Shown: positions 17,514 through 26,745, counted from the first letter of the stretch. The stretch is 64,000 nt of DNA from Anaerolineae bacterium (GCA_023382535.1 JAHDWA010000009.1:175333-239332), one strand, 5' to 3'. Notes: generated by a model from the sequence alone, not told the origin. Numbers and translations: made by a program.

Positions 17514-17542
17514 TTGACAAGTATAGCCGCTTAATGTATAAG
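17514..17542 (+). promoter_or_regulatory. Sigma-70-type promoter driving fae
   Basis: TTGACA (17514-17519), a 17-base spacer, then TATAAG (17537-17542). Predicted transcription would start near 17549, leaving a leader of about 150 bases before fae that contains a terminator-like hairpin. Confidence 0.6.
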
Positions 17543-17563
17543 TTTACAGTCATAAGCCCCTGT

Positions 17564-17587
17564 AACGCTGGTTGGCGTTTCGTTTTT
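17564..17587 (+). terminator. Terminator-like hairpin in the fae leader
   Basis: AACGC (17564-17568) pairs with GCGTT (17575-17579), followed by TCGTTTTT. It lies about 15 bases after the predicted fae transcription start, so it may attenuate fae expression. The stem is only 5 bp, so this is tentative. Confidence 0.35.
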
Positions 17588-17634
17588 AAGCAAGACCGTG
17601 CTGCTGCCCCAATTTTTTAACCTATGTTGATTTC

Positions 17635-17661
17635 GGACAAAGCCCGGAGTTATGTTTGTCC
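17635..17661 (+). promoter_or_regulatory. GGACAAA/TTTGTCC inverted repeat upstream of fae
   Basis: GGACAAA, 13 bases, TTTGTCC, containing the word GTTATGTTTGTC (17649-17660) that is shared (one base different) with sites upstream of both fwdB loci at 8097 and 63180. It lies 40 bases before the fae start. Confidence 0.45.
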
Positions 17662-17701
17662 GTATTAAAATAACCTTTTTATCTATCGAAGGAGATAACT
17701 T

Positions 17702-18214
17702 ATGAGCAAGGCAATGATGGTCGGCGAATCTTTGGTTGGCGATGGCAACGAAGTCGCGCACGTGGACATTGTGATTGGGCCGAAAGATGGCCCGGTTGGG
17801 CAGGCTTTTGCCGCCTCCCTGGTCAACCAGACCGATGGATTCACCTCGCTGTTGTCACTAATTACGCCCAATCTGCCGGCTAAGCCGGATACAATTATGA
17901 CAAACAAGGTGACCATCAAAGGCGCCAAGCAAGCGGTGCAAATGTTTGGTCCGGCCCAGGCGGCGGTAGCTCGTGGGGTGGTGGATTCGGTCAAAGAGGG
18001 GGTTATTCCTAAGGACCAGGTTGATGATCTGTGTATCATCGTGGGAGTTTTTATCCATTGGGAAGCTGAGGATACTAAAAAGATTTATGACTATAACTAC
18101 CAGGCCACTAAAGAAGGCATCCGGCGCGCTATGACCGGCAAGCCAACCATTGACGAAGTGCTATCCCAAGAAGGCACAGCCCGCCATCCCTTTGCTGAAG
18201 GGGCGGAGGGGTAA
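17702..18214 (+). CDS. fae: Formaldehyde-activating enzyme
   Basis: A 170-residue enzyme that condenses formaldehyde with tetrahydromethanopterin to methylene-H4MPT. The sequence is canonical throughout: VGESLVGDGNEVAHVDIVIGPKDGPVG with the candidate catalytic His20, FASLVNQTDGFTSLLSLI-like block, NKVTIKGAKQAVQMFGPAQAAVA, and IHWEAEDTKKIYDYNYQATKEGIRRA at the C-terminus. GAAGGAG precedes the ATG at 17702. It has its own promoter and terminator, so it is probably expressed as a single-gene unit, consistent with the high demand for this enzyme in formaldehyde-exposed cells. Confidence 0.96.
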   Translation: MSKAMMVGESLVGDGNEVAHVDIVIGPKDGPVGQAFAASLVNQTDGFTSLLSLITPNLPAKPDTIMTNKVTIKGAKQAVQMFGPAQAAVARGVVDSVKEGVIPKDQVDDLCIIVGVFIHWEAEDTKKIYDYNYQATKEGIRRAMTGKPTIDEVLSQEGTARHPFAEGAEG

Positions 18215-18244
18215 AATTAGCAGCAAATCCCCAACGACAATTAG

Positions 18245-18276
18245 GCGGCTCATCTGTCGGATGGGCCGCTTTTTTA
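18245..18276 (+). terminator. Rho-independent terminator of fae
   Basis: GCGGCTCATC and GGATGGGCCGC form a GC-rich stem (one G-U pair) followed by TTTTTT, about 30 bases after the fae stop. The remaining spacer to 18446 holds no gene. Confidence 0.8.
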
Positions 18277-18446
18277 TAAAAAAAGCAACCCAATCGGGTG
18301 ATTGGCTTGGTCAAGGGGATGCGGCAGAGTTATTAAAAGATAACTCTGTTTTATGTCAAAACTACCCAAACGGGTATAGGCAACAGCCAGTCAAAATGGT
18401 ATAAAGAAGTTAGTTAGACGGGGTTACCAATTTCCCGTATCGGGGG

Positions 18447-18476
18447 TTGACGAACCTCTGTTAAATAAGTTATCAT
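18447..18476 (+). promoter_or_regulatory. Promoter candidate for the small CxxC protein
   Basis: TTGACG (18447-18452) and TATCAT (18471-18476) with an 18-base spacer, about 95 bases upstream of the next start codon. Confidence 0.35.
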
Positions 18477-18569
18477 TAGAGTATGAGTGCCTGTTCTGCT
18501 CCAGGGGGGATGTCAGAGCATGGTAAGGCACAGCACATTACAAGCATACTCGATCAGGAGGTAAATCTA

Positions 18570-18929
18570 ATGCTGCAACAAGATTTGGAAACTGCTTTTG
18601 AGGAAATCGCCGCTGAGGCCTGGACACGGGGTCAGTCCCCATTGGAGCGGATGTACGATTGCTGGGTTGGCGAGGGGGCATGGGAAGAAAAACCAACACC
18701 CGTTACCTTTCGCATCCATGACGCCGCCACCGGCCAGCCCATTCCGTGTCACATCTGCAACTCGACGGACAAGTGGGTGGTCGAAGGCGACGAGGTCAAT
18801 CAGATTGCCCGGGTGTTTGTTTGCGAACATGAACCCGTCTGGGTTGGCCATGGAATGATCCGCCAGATTTCTACCGTTCCGGTCCGCCGGGTTGGATCGC
18901 TCGAGGAAACAGGGCGCCCACTCGAATAG
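18570..18929 (+). CDS. Hypothetical 119-residue protein with CHIC and Cys-Glu-His motifs
   Basis: A soluble protein with an acidic helical N-terminus (LQQDLETAFEEIAAEAW) and a core containing IPCHICNSTDKW followed by VFVCEHEPVW, which could form a Cys/His metal site (CxxC plus Cys-x-His). I do not recognise the family. The ATG at 18570 is preferred because AGGAGG precedes it at seven bases; an ATG 29 codons upstream lacks one. It sits between fae and a PfkB kinase, all in one direction, so a cofactor or C1 role is possible but unproven. Confidence 0.65.
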   Translation: MLQQDLETAFEEIAAEAWTRGQSPLERMYDCWVGEGAWEEKPTPVTFRIHDAATGQPIPCHICNSTDKWVVEGDEVNQIARVFVCEHEPVWVGHGMIRQISTVPVRRVGSLEETGRPLE

Positions 18930-19011
18930 ATAGGATTAAACTAACATTTCTCCGCAGCCTTCGCTTGATTTAATCACCGTTGATAAATCTTGGGTAGACA
19001 TTCTGCTCCGC

Positions 19012-19857
19012 GTGCCCGCTTTGCCTGGGCATGACCAGAAAGTATTGGGCCAATTTATTGGCAAACAACCGGGGGGTGTAGGTGGGAATGTGGCATGCGC
19101 CGCCAGCCGCCTGGGATTACGCACCGGGGTGGTTAGTTGGGTTGGCGATGATGCCGAGGGCAAGCTGGTGCTGGACGATTTGCGCCGGTTTGGGGTTGAC
19201 GTAACCCACGTGGCCGTTGGGTCTAATACCAGCACTAACTTTACCACAGTTTTGCTTGATCCTTCAGGCGAGAAGGCGATTGTCGTGGTCCCAACGACCT
19301 TCGATACGCTGATCCTTGATCCCCCATTGGTAACATTTTTAAGCAACACCCGCCTGGTTTACAGCACCGCCTACGACTCCGACCAGCTAGAACGAACAGC
19401 CAGGAATGTACATGCGGCCGGCGGCCTGATGAGCACCGATATCGAGCCGGTGGCCGGGCTGCAAGACGAGACGTTACGGCGAGTGCTTTCCCTGGTTGAC
19501 ATCGTGTTTTTTGATGCGGATGCGCTAGACACGGAGGATTATGATCAAGCGGCCCAGGAGGTCTGTGCGGCTGGGCCTGAGTTGGTCGTGGTTACCTGCG
19601 GAGCGCAAGGCGCGTTAGCTTGCAGCGCTCAAGGCGTTGTTCATTGTCCGGCTTTTAAGGTTCCGGTTGTTGATACTACCGGGGCTGGCGACTGCTTTAC
19701 CGCGGCATTTTTAACCGCTTACCTGCGCGGCTTTCCTCTCAAGCAAAGCCTCTTATACGCCCACGCTGCGGCGGCCCTTTCCATCCAGGAACATGGCGCC
19801 CGCAGCGCTCTCCCGACCGATGGGCAAGTCCGTCAATTTCTGACCGCTGTCGAGTGA
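19012..19857 (+). CDS. PfkB/ribokinase family carbohydrate kinase
   Basis: A kinase of 281 residues from the first standard start (GTG at 19012). It has the PfkB N-terminal GGVGGNVACAASRLG glycine block and the C-terminal catalytic signature DTTGAGDCFTAAFL with the anionic hole and the base Asp. Homology clearly continues upstream in frame (SLDLITVDKSWVDILLRVPALPG) to a stop codon near 18935, but no ATG, GTG or TTG exists there; an ATT or other unusual start, or a lost start codon, would be needed to make a full-length enzyme. Substrate is a sugar or nucleoside by family; unknown here. Confidence 0.8.
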   Translation: MPALPGHDQKVLGQFIGKQPGGVGGNVACAASRLGLRTGVVSWVGDDAEGKLVLDDLRRFGVDVTHVAVGSNTSTNFTTVLLDPSGEKAIVVVPTTFDTLILDPPLVTFLSNTRLVYSTAYDSDQLERTARNVHAAGGLMSTDIEPVAGLQDETLRRVLSLVDIVFFDADALDTEDYDQAAQEVCAAGPELVVVTCGAQGALACSAQGVVHCPAFKVPVVDTTGAGDCFTAAFLTAYLRGFPLKQSLLYAHAAAALSIQEHGARSALPTDGQVRQFLTAVE

Positions 19858-19922
19858 GCTATCCCAGTCTAACGCTGGCAGCAATTAAATGTAACTGGGC
19901 CAATACATCTAAGGTATTGGAC

Positions 19923-22900
19923 TTAATAGATATAGTTTTTAATTAGCCTAAGGATTTGCTCTTCTTCATAATTTCTAGCCAACTTCTCCAAAACCTGAGC
20001 AAAAGGTTGAAATTCCTGGCCCATTTGGGCAATCTCGAGCGCCCGTTGGCGCAGTCGAGGTAATTCCCCTCTCATAGCCAGATCGAACAAAAAGGCTATT
20101 TCTGCCGGAGGAGGCGGAATTAAGGCATCTTCTCTCTCAAGCGGTCCGGCTCGGTTGACGATCTCGTCCTGAGTGGGCGACTCTTCATAGACCCATTGCA
20201 GGTGCAGATGGGACTCAAGAAGGTTAAGTAGTTTTTTGACGTCAATAGGCTTCGCCAAGAAGTCATCACAGCCCACCCGCACACTGTGCGATCTATCCTG
20301 CTCAAAGGCGCTGGCGGAGGTGGCTATGATGACTGCCCGTTTTGAGTGTAGTGCTGGTAGCTGTCGAAGCGCTTGAACTGCCTCAAAACCCGTCATTTCC
20401 GGCATGAGCAGGTCCATTAAAATGAGGTCGGGTTGGAAAGCCTCTGCTTGGGCCAGGCTCTCTTGTCCCCCGGCGGCCTCTATCACTTCAAACCCTAATG
20501 GTTCCAGCAGGTTGACGAGCATGGAGCGGTTGAGCGGCTCATCATCCGCTACCAAAACCTGCCGCCGCTGGCCCAAGTAACCCGCTATCCTCTGGTCCGA
20601 CACCTGTTGACCTTCGGCGGCCCGCCATAAGGCCGGAAATTTTAACTCCAGGCGGAAGATGCTGCCCCGGCCAAATTCACTCTCAACCTCCAAGGTACCC
20701 TGCATGGCCTCGACCAAACGTTTGGTAATCGCCAAACCCAGGCCCGTGCCTTCTGCTCGCCGCCGGGCCTCCCCTACCTGCTCAAACGGCAAAAATATCC
20801 ATTCTAACTGCTCCGGGGTCATGCCGATCCCTGTGTCGGCAATCTCAAAGCGAAAGGTGGAGTGTATGTAATCGGAAGTTCCGGGACGATTGCTCACCGA
20901 CACACGAAACGTCACCGCTCCCTGGTCGGTAAACTTGATAGCGTTGCTCAAAAGATTGATCAAAATTTGGCGCAGACGCTTTTCATCCGCCTGGATCATA
21001 GGTGGTAAAGGGGTCAATTGGTTATAGGTAAATGTGACCCCCGGCTTCTGTTGAGCGCGAATGGAAAACATGCCGACAATACCTTCTAAAAAATCGGCCA
21101 GGCGAAAATCACTGGGATAGAGTTCCAGCTTGCGCGCTTCAATTTTTGAAAGGTCTAAAATATCGGTGATAAGGGTTAAGAGATGGTCCCCACTTTGGCG
21201 AATAATGTGGACAGCATTGCTCTGAAGTGGACTTAAATGCCCGTCTCTGGCCAGAATTTGGGCATAGCCCAGGATGCCGTTAAGAGGCGTCCGGAGTTCA
21301 TGGCTGACGCTGGCTAAAAATTCACTCTTGGCCCGGCTGGCCATCTCGGCGGCCTCTTTGGCCCTGGCTAACTCGATGGCCCGCTGCTGGGTTTGGTCAA
21401 ACAAGCGGCGATGCTCGACGGCCACCGTTAGCTGGCCCAGGAGAGCGAGATAAGGCTGGATCTCCTGCTGGCTAAAATGATAAGGTTCCTGGCCTTGGAG
21501 GATTAAGACCCCAATTTGGCGGGTTTGACTCCACAAGGGTAAGACGGCCATGGCCCGGATATTCAGGTGTTGAGTCACTTCCAGGGTAGCGGGGTCGGTT
21601 CGCTCATCCTGTTGGACATCGGTGAAAAAAACAGGCTCCGCCGAAAAGAAAAGGTTAATGCTTGGGAGCATCGCCCGAAAGTAACGAGTACCGGGAGGGC
21701 TGGGCGGCGTGCCCCAGCCGCTGTACCAGTTGGCCTCAACCACCATCGCTTCGACTTCGCCTCTCTCATTGTATTCAAAGACGTTTAATACGGCCCGATT
21801 TATGACCGGGATGTAGCCGCCTTTGACCACCACGGCAATCAATTCCGAAAGTGTGCTGGCCGAGATCATCCCCTGACTCATGTGGTAAAGTTTTTCAGTC
21901 TGTTGGGTGTGCTTTTCCAGGCTGGCAATGGTTTCACGCAGCCGTCCGGTCATAATGTTGACCGTCGTCGCCAGGCGGCCAATTTCATCCTTAGACTCCA
22001 CCGTAGCCTGAGCGTTCAAAGCGCCGGCGGTAATTTGCTCGGCGGTCGTAATCAGGCGTTGCACCGGCCCGGCAATATTTTCTTTAAAGATAAAGGCCAT
22101 CCCAGCGCCCAAAACCAGGGCCAGGACGCCGCCGATCAGGGTTTGCAGTTGAACCCCGGCCAAACTTCGCCTGCCCCGGTTCAAGTCAGCCTGAAGTAAC
22201 GCCTGCTGGCCCATCGTCATTTCATTCAACAGGTGCAGCATCTGTTCCGCCCGAGGTTCAGCCTCGGTTTTGAACAGGTATAAATCCTCATAGGTCCGTT
22301 CGCCTTCGATAGCGGCAAATATCTGCAGGGGTAAAGCCAAAAGCTGCTGGCGAGCCTGGGCAACGTTTGCCAGCAAAGATTTTTGGTCGGTGGATAGCAG
22401 GGCTTGTTTGGCCTGTAACTTTTCCCAGGCGGTACTATTTGCCAACAAATTATTCGCGTAACCAAATTTGAAGGCCAAATCACCTGAGGTGGCATAGGCG
22501 CGCAGGTTGGTTGCCATGGCCTGAAAAGAACTGCGCAGCTCAACCAGATAGGCCAATATTTCACGATTGTTGGTCGAGGGCGCTCTTTTCTGTTGTAGCT
22601 CGAGCAACTGATCAACGTGACCCAGGATAGATGTATTCAAGGGTTGAAAAACTAAGCTCTCCAGGCGCAGGGCGGGTTGATTTTCCTGGGGATTGTCATG
22701 CAGCTCAAATAACCGCTGGGGGATAGGGGACCAGGCGGCAAAAGTGGTTTTTAGCTCATTAAGGCGGCGAATATCTTCCGGGTCGTTCCAACCTGCGGAC
22801 AGGGCTTCCAATTGAGCTAAATTGACTTCAAAGACCTCCTTGGCTTTGTTAAAATCGTCAATATTTTGTAAGTCGCTCAGAACCAGATAGCCGCGTAAAC

Positions 22901-23189
22901 TGGCCTGCATCTGGAGCAAACTGAACTGAGCGCGGGCAGAGGCCAGGGTCGCCGGAACACGAACCTCCTGGGTGAGATTAATATTTTGGGTGGCTTCCCG
23001 GCCGGCCGCAAAAATCAGGCCGACCACCAGGAAGGTTAGCAGGACTAGAATCCCAAAGCCGGTGTTGAGTTTGAGGCCGAGGTTAAGATCATTGAACCTT
23101 CTCATGCCGGGTAAATGGGTTAAGGCATGAGAAAAGCCTTGGGTAAAGATAGAACGCTTATAATCTGAGGCGGGGTTTTGATTCGCCAT
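19923..23189 (-). CDS. Hybrid sensor histidine kinase: CHASE-like sensor, HAMP, GAF, HisKA, HATPase, REC
   Basis: A 1088-residue membrane kinase. One span lies at about residues 43-63, an extracytoplasmic helical sensor of about 285 residues follows, then a second span (about 350-368), HAMP (ITAGALNAQATVESKDEIGRLA), GAF-type domain, a HisKA dimerisation helix with SVSHELRTPLNGILGYAQ (about 630), an HATPase with NLLSNAIKF, ADTGIGM and GTGLGLAI boxes, and a receiver starting VLVADDEPLNRSML with phospho-Asp in ILMDLLMPEMTG. A helical tail of about 90 residues ends the protein. AGGAGG precedes the ATG at 23189. It starts 31 bases after a periplasmic binding lipoprotein gene, which probably presents ligand to its sensor. 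Confidence 0.92.
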   Translation of the reverse strand: MANQNPASDYKRSIFTQGFSHALTHLPGMRRFNDLNLGLKLNTGFGILVLLTFLVVGLIFAAGREATQNINLTQEVRVPATLASARAQFSLLQMQASLRGYLVLSDLQNIDDFNKAKEVFEVNLAQLEALSAGWNDPEDIRRLNELKTTFAAWSPIPQRLFELHDNPQENQPALRLESLVFQPLNTSILGHVDQLLELQQKRAPSTNNREILAYLVELRSSFQAMATNLRAYATSGDLAFKFGYANNLLANSTAWEKLQAKQALLSTDQKSLLANVAQARQQLLALPLQIFAAIEGERTYEDLYLFKTEAEPRAEQMLHLLNEMTMGQQALLQADLNRGRRSLAGVQLQTLIGGVLALVLGAGMAFIFKENIAGPVQRLITTAEQITAGALNAQATVESKDEIGRLATTVNIMTGRLRETIASLEKHTQQTEKLYHMSQGMISASTLSELIAVVVKGGYIPVINRAVLNVFEYNERGEVEAMVVEANWYSGWGTPPSPPGTRYFRAMLPSINLFFSAEPVFFTDVQQDERTDPATLEVTQHLNIRAMAVLPLWSQTRQIGVLILQGQEPYHFSQQEIQPYLALLGQLTVAVEHRRLFDQTQQRAIELARAKEAAEMASRAKSEFLASVSHELRTPLNGILGYAQILARDGHLSPLQSNAVHIIRQSGDHLLTLITDILDLSKIEARKLELYPSDFRLADFLEGIVGMFSIRAQQKPGVTFTYNQLTPLPPMIQADEKRLRQILINLLSNAIKFTDQGAVTFRVSVSNRPGTSDYIHSTFRFEIADTGIGMTPEQLEWIFLPFEQVGEARRRAEGTGLGLAITKRLVEAMQGTLEVESEFGRGSIFRLELKFPALWRAAEGQQVSDQRIAGYLGQRRQVLVADDEPLNRSMLVNLLEPLGFEVIEAAGGQESLAQAEAFQPDLILMDLLMPEMTGFEAVQALRQLPALHSKRAVIIATSASAFEQDRSHSVRVGCDDFLAKPIDVKKLLNLLESHLHLQWVYEESPTQDEIVNRAGPLEREDALIPPPPAEIAFLFDLAMRGELPRLRQRALEIAQMGQEFQPFAQVLEKLARNYEEEQILRLIKNYIY

Positions 23190-23220
23190 CACAACCTCCT
23201 CAAAGACAAGCTTGCTGTTG

Positions 23221-24717
23221 TTACCGGCTGTAGCCCAAGCGAGCCAATTCTTTGTCAACGGCGATGGCCGCTTGATCCAGGGCTTCAGCCGGGGTCAGTT
23301 CACCGTTAATGGCCTGGTAAATATACAGACCAATGGTATCCCGAATGACGACATGAAAAGGAAATGGCGGCGCTCCGGCAAAGAGGTGTCCTTGCTTTTT
23401 CATGAGCGTGTAGTAGCCGTTAAGCTTTTTATCCTGCGCCCGCACCAACGGATCATCAAAAGTAGAGAGGTGGACTACCCGACTGCTGGTTGTGGCCCAC
23501 TCCGGCTGGATTGCCGGGCGGCCAAGGTATTGCAGCCAGAGTAAAGCCGCCTCTTTATTTTGCGAGGAGTAGGGAATGCCAAAAGCAGCGCCGTCGTAAT
23601 AACCAAGGTAGCCTTTATCCACCAGCGCATCTTCTATCACTGCCGGAGCAGTGGGAGGCAGCGCCACGCCAACCTTGCCAACTACTTTGGAACGGGCCGC
23701 GTCGGTGGCAATCCAGGCTGCATTTTCGCCGTAAACCCAGCCCTGGGCTGCCCGGCCGGCGGCAAAAGTAGTGGCTACTTCATCCCAGGTACTACGGGTT
23801 GCCTCTGGCGGCGCATACTGCAGCAGGTCGAGCCAGAAGGTCAGGGCTATCTTCGCCTGCCGGCTGTTTAACTGGCCGCCATCGGCCACGTTAGCCTTAT
23901 ACTTTTCCAGGTTAATGCCCCAGTTGTACACGCCAAAGGCCGGGGCAATTGTTTCCAAAAATTCGTAGGTGGAAGCGGGATGATTATTGGCTGCCTGAAT
24001 GGTAGTTCCCCATAATTCCAACCCCTGTTCTCGGCCATATTGGGTGAAAAAGGCGGCATTATCGTGATATTGGTCAACGGTGATGGCCGGGGCAAGGGGA
24101 TAGTGATAGCGGGCGGCAAAGGCGGCCTGAAGGGTGGGGTCTTCAAAAAGGTCTTTGCGGTACAGATAAATCTTGAGAAAGGCCTCCATGGGCACCCCGT
24201 AAAGGTCGCCGCTGTGAGGATCTTTAAATTCGTTGCTGAAGGAAGTAAAGTCAAGCGGATTAAAATCGGGTAAAGCCAGCGCAGTGTGGTCCTGCAACGC
24301 CTGGGTTAGATTAACCAGGAAGCCTCGTTCCAAATAGCCATAAATAAAATCCTGCTCGACGTAGATAAAGTCATAAATGCCTGTCCCGGCTTCCATATCT
24401 TGAATGGGCAACCGGTACATCTGGTCATACGTTGTTACTTCCAAATCAACCTTGATTTCGGTTTCTTTTTCAAAAGCCGGAGCCAGCACATCGCGCACAT
24501 AAGTGGAAGCGGGCGTGTTCTCGCTGATGCCACGAATAACAACGCCCCGGTAAGGTTTGGCTGCTTCGGCCAGGACATCCGGACCTGCTTCGGCTTGAGG
24601 ACTGGCTGTTTTGGACTGTTCGGCCGACGCCGGCTCTATCATCTTCGCGCCGCAAGCTCCCAGGGAGATAGTAAAGATGACGCCCACCATGAACAACGTG
24701 ATTTTTTGTTTCAACAC
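23221..24717 (-). CDS. Extracellular solute-binding lipoprotein (sugar/polyol type) paired with a histidine kinase
   Basis: A 498-residue family 1 binding protein. The N-terminus [18 protein letters not shown] is a signal peptide with lipobox LGAC (Cys22). The mature part is strongly similar along its length to the ABC binding protein at 42593-44281 (shared blocks such as [43 protein letters not shown]) but lacks that protein's LysM-like segment. No permease is next to it; the following gene is the hybrid kinase. A sensory, not transport, role is therefore likely: a three-component system reading the same class of ligand that the polyol importer carries. Confidence 0.88.
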   Translation of the reverse strand: MLKQKITLFMVGVIFTISLGACGAKMIEPASAEQSKTASPQAEAGPDVLAEAAKPYRGVVIRGISENTPASTYVRDVLAPAFEKETEIKVDLEVTTYDQMYRLPIQDMEAGTGIYDFIYVEQDFIYGYLERGFLVNLTQALQDHTALALPDFNPLDFTSFSNEFKDPHSGDLYGVPMEAFLKIYLYRKDLFEDPTLQAAFAARYHYPLAPAITVDQYHDNAAFFTQYGREQGLELWGTTIQAANNHPASTYEFLETIAPAFGVYNWGINLEKYKANVADGGQLNSRQAKIALTFWLDLLQYAPPEATRSTWDEVATTFAAGRAAQGWVYGENAAWIATDAARSKVVGKVGVALPPTAPAVIEDALVDKGYLGYYDGAAFGIPYSSQNKEAALLWLQYLGRPAIQPEWATTSSRVVHLSTFDDPLVRAQDKKLNGYYTLMKKQGHLFAGAPPFPFHVVIRDTIGLYIYQAINGELTPAEALDQAAIAVDKELARLGYSR

Positions 24718-24762
24718 CTTTGTTTACTCCCCAAAAATGGATACAGGGGTCTTGCTTTCTGG

Positions 24763-25422
24763 TTATGGCTCTAAACTGATAATCCCTTTGCGAATGGCGA
24801 ACTTAGTCAGTTCCGTGACGTTGTGGATATTGAGCTTATGCATTAAGTTGATGCGGTGTACCCCGGCCGTTTTCAAGCTGATGTGCAGACGCTCGGCAAT
24901 CTCTCGATTGGAGAACCCTTCGACAATCAGTTGCAGGACCTCTCGCTCGCGGTCGGTCAACTGCTCGTAGGGGTCATCTTTGTTTATCGTTTTGACGTGC
25001 CGGATATACTCTTCAATCATCGTCTTCGAAATGGCCGGGCTGAGAAAATAGTCGCCCCGGTGAACGGCCTCAATGGCTGAAACTAACTCTTTGGGCGCTG
25101 CCTGCTTAACCAGATAACCCGCCGCGCCCGCCTGCAAGAACTGAAAGATGTACTCCTCATTGGTGTGCATGGTCAGCACCAATACTTTAACGTGCGGAAA
25201 GCGCTTGCTGATCTGACGGGTTGCTTCCAGACCGTTGAGAATGGGCATGGTGCTGTCCATCAGCACAATATCGGGCGACAAGCGTTCAACCTTTTCAACG
25301 GCTTCCCGGCCATCTTCGGCTTCGCCGACTACCTCAATGTCTGTTTCGCTGTCCAATAGGGAGCGGATGCCCTTGCGAACGATAGTGTGATCGTCAGCCA
25401 ATAATATTTTTATCTTTGGCAT
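24763..25422 (-). CDS. NarL/FixJ-type response regulator
   Basis: A 219-residue regulator. The receiver (IKILLADDHTIVRKGI; phospho-Asp in DIVLMDSTMP; LTMHTNEEYI; Lys in YLVKQAAP) occupies residues 1-125. A LuxR-type helix-turn-helix (YEQLTDREREVLQLIVEGFSNREIAERLHISLKTAGVHRINLMHKL) is at about 150-196. Its start overlaps the end of the upstream receiver-kinase gene by 29 bases, indicating translational coupling with that kinase. It is followed by the binding lipoprotein gene in the same direction, tying the three genes to one signalling unit. Confidence 0.92.
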   Translation of the reverse strand: MPKIKILLADDHTIVRKGIRSLLDSETDIEVVGEAEDGREAVEKVERLSPDIVLMDSTMPILNGLEATRQISKRFPHVKVLVLTMHTNEEYIFQFLQAGAAGYLVKQAAPKELVSAIEAVHRGDYFLSPAISKTMIEEYIRHVKTINKDDPYEQLTDREREVLQLIVEGFSNREIAERLHISLKTAGVHRINLMHKLNIHNVTELTKFAIRKGIISLEP

Positions 25423-26593
25423 AACCGTTTTCCTCCGGCACTTTTACCAGCAACTGGGTGCCATGTCCAGGCCGGGAGCGGATGTCGAGGCGGCCTCCCA
25501 GCAGAGTAATTCGCTCGCGCATGCCTAACAGGCCGGTTCCGTTGACCACACCTTTCCGGCCGATCACCTTGGCCACATCAAAGCCCTGCCCATTGTCCTC
25601 GATGCAGGCCATAATCGCCCCTCCCTTCTGTTCCAGGCGGAGCTGCACCCGGCTGGCCCGGGCGTGCTTGGCGACATTATTTAAAGCCTCCTGGACCACC
25701 CGGTAGAGTGCCGTCTCCAGCTCCGGGGACAATCTTTCTGCCAGCCCCAGCACTTCAAACTTGGTTTCAATAGAGAGTCTGTGGGCATACTGTTTGATAT
25801 ACCAGCGTAAGGTTGGGACCAGGCCCAAATCATCAAGCATGGGGGGACGCAGATTAAGGGATAACTCCCGGACTTGTTCCAGGGTCTGGGCAGTCAGAGT
25901 GCTGGCCTCAGCCAGGCGCTCGCTGACTCGCGGCGTGCAGTCCGGAGGAAGTTCATTCTTGATTGCGGTTAAGTTGATACTGATGGCTGTAAGGATTTGG
26001 CCCAGGTGGTCGTGCAGATCACGGGCTAACTGTTTACGCTCGGCTTCCTGAATTTCAGTCAGCCGGTTAGCCAGGGCGCGGAGCTGTTCCCGTTGTTGGT
26101 TAACCGCCTCGAACAACCGTTCGCGCTCAGTCCGGCTGCTCACTTCTAGTTGCCTGTTTTTCTCTTGCAGGCTCAGGGTTAAATCACGCAGGCGCAAATG
26201 GGTGGTGATGCGGGCCAGGACCTCTTCCTGGTGCAGCGGCTTGGTCACATAATCCACCGCTCCCACCTCAAACCCCTTGACCTTATCCTCGGAACTCGTT
26301 AGAGAGGTCATGAAAATAACCGGGATATCTTTGGTGGCCTCGTCGGCTTTCAGCCGCTGGCAGATTTCAAAGCCATCCATGGTTGGCATTAATACATCCA
26401 ATAAAATAAGGTCGGGGGGCGAATAGTGGACCTTTTGCAGAGCGCTGTCGCCGCTGCGCGCAATCATGATTCCAAAACCATACTGCTCCAAATAATCAAC
26501 GATGACGCCCAAATTCGCCGGGGTATCGTCAACGATTAAGATATAATATTCGGCATAATTGAGTTTAGCCGGGATTTTGGTTGTTGGAATCAT
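25394..26593 (-). CDS. Cytoplasmic receiver-HisKA_3 histidine kinase
   Basis: A 399-residue kinase without membrane segments: an N-terminal receiver (YYILIVDDTPANLGVI, phospho-Asp in DLILLDVLMPTMDGF, Lys in VTKPLHQ), a short coiled coil (LQEKNRQLEVSSRTERERLFEAVNQQREQL), a HisKA_3 domain with the phospho-acceptor in RDLHDHLGQILTAISI, and an HATPase (VQEALNNVAKHARAS, IEDNGQGFD, GTGLLGMRERI). It is likely phosphorylated by another kinase, then signals to the overlapping NarL regulator. No good ribosome site is evident; the start at 26593 keeps the family N-terminus. Confidence 0.9.
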   Translation of the reverse strand: MIPTTKIPAKLNYAEYYILIVDDTPANLGVIVDYLEQYGFGIMIARSGDSALQKVHYSPPDLILLDVLMPTMDGFEICQRLKADEATKDIPVIFMTSLTSSEDKVKGFEVGAVDYVTKPLHQEEVLARITTHLRLRDLTLSLQEKNRQLEVSSRTERERLFEAVNQQREQLRALANRLTEIQEAERKQLARDLHDHLGQILTAISINLTAIKNELPPDCTPRVSERLAEASTLTAQTLEQVRELSLNLRPPMLDDLGLVPTLRWYIKQYAHRLSIETKFEVLGLAERLSPELETALYRVVQEALNNVAKHARASRVQLRLEQKGGAIMACIEDNGQGFDVAKVIGRKGVVNGTGLLGMRERITLLGGRLDIRSRPGHGTQLLVKVPEENGYAKDKNIIG

Positions 26594-26745
26594 ATCGGCT
26601 GTAGTCCCTATTGTATCACGAATAGTAAACTTTTAGTATTTATAAGGTGTATCCAGAATTTTAGGCGGTTCTACACCTACGGCGAGTTGCCAACTTGTCC
26701 TACACTACCAGAAAATTGGGACGGATCCATATTTATGAAGGTAGT

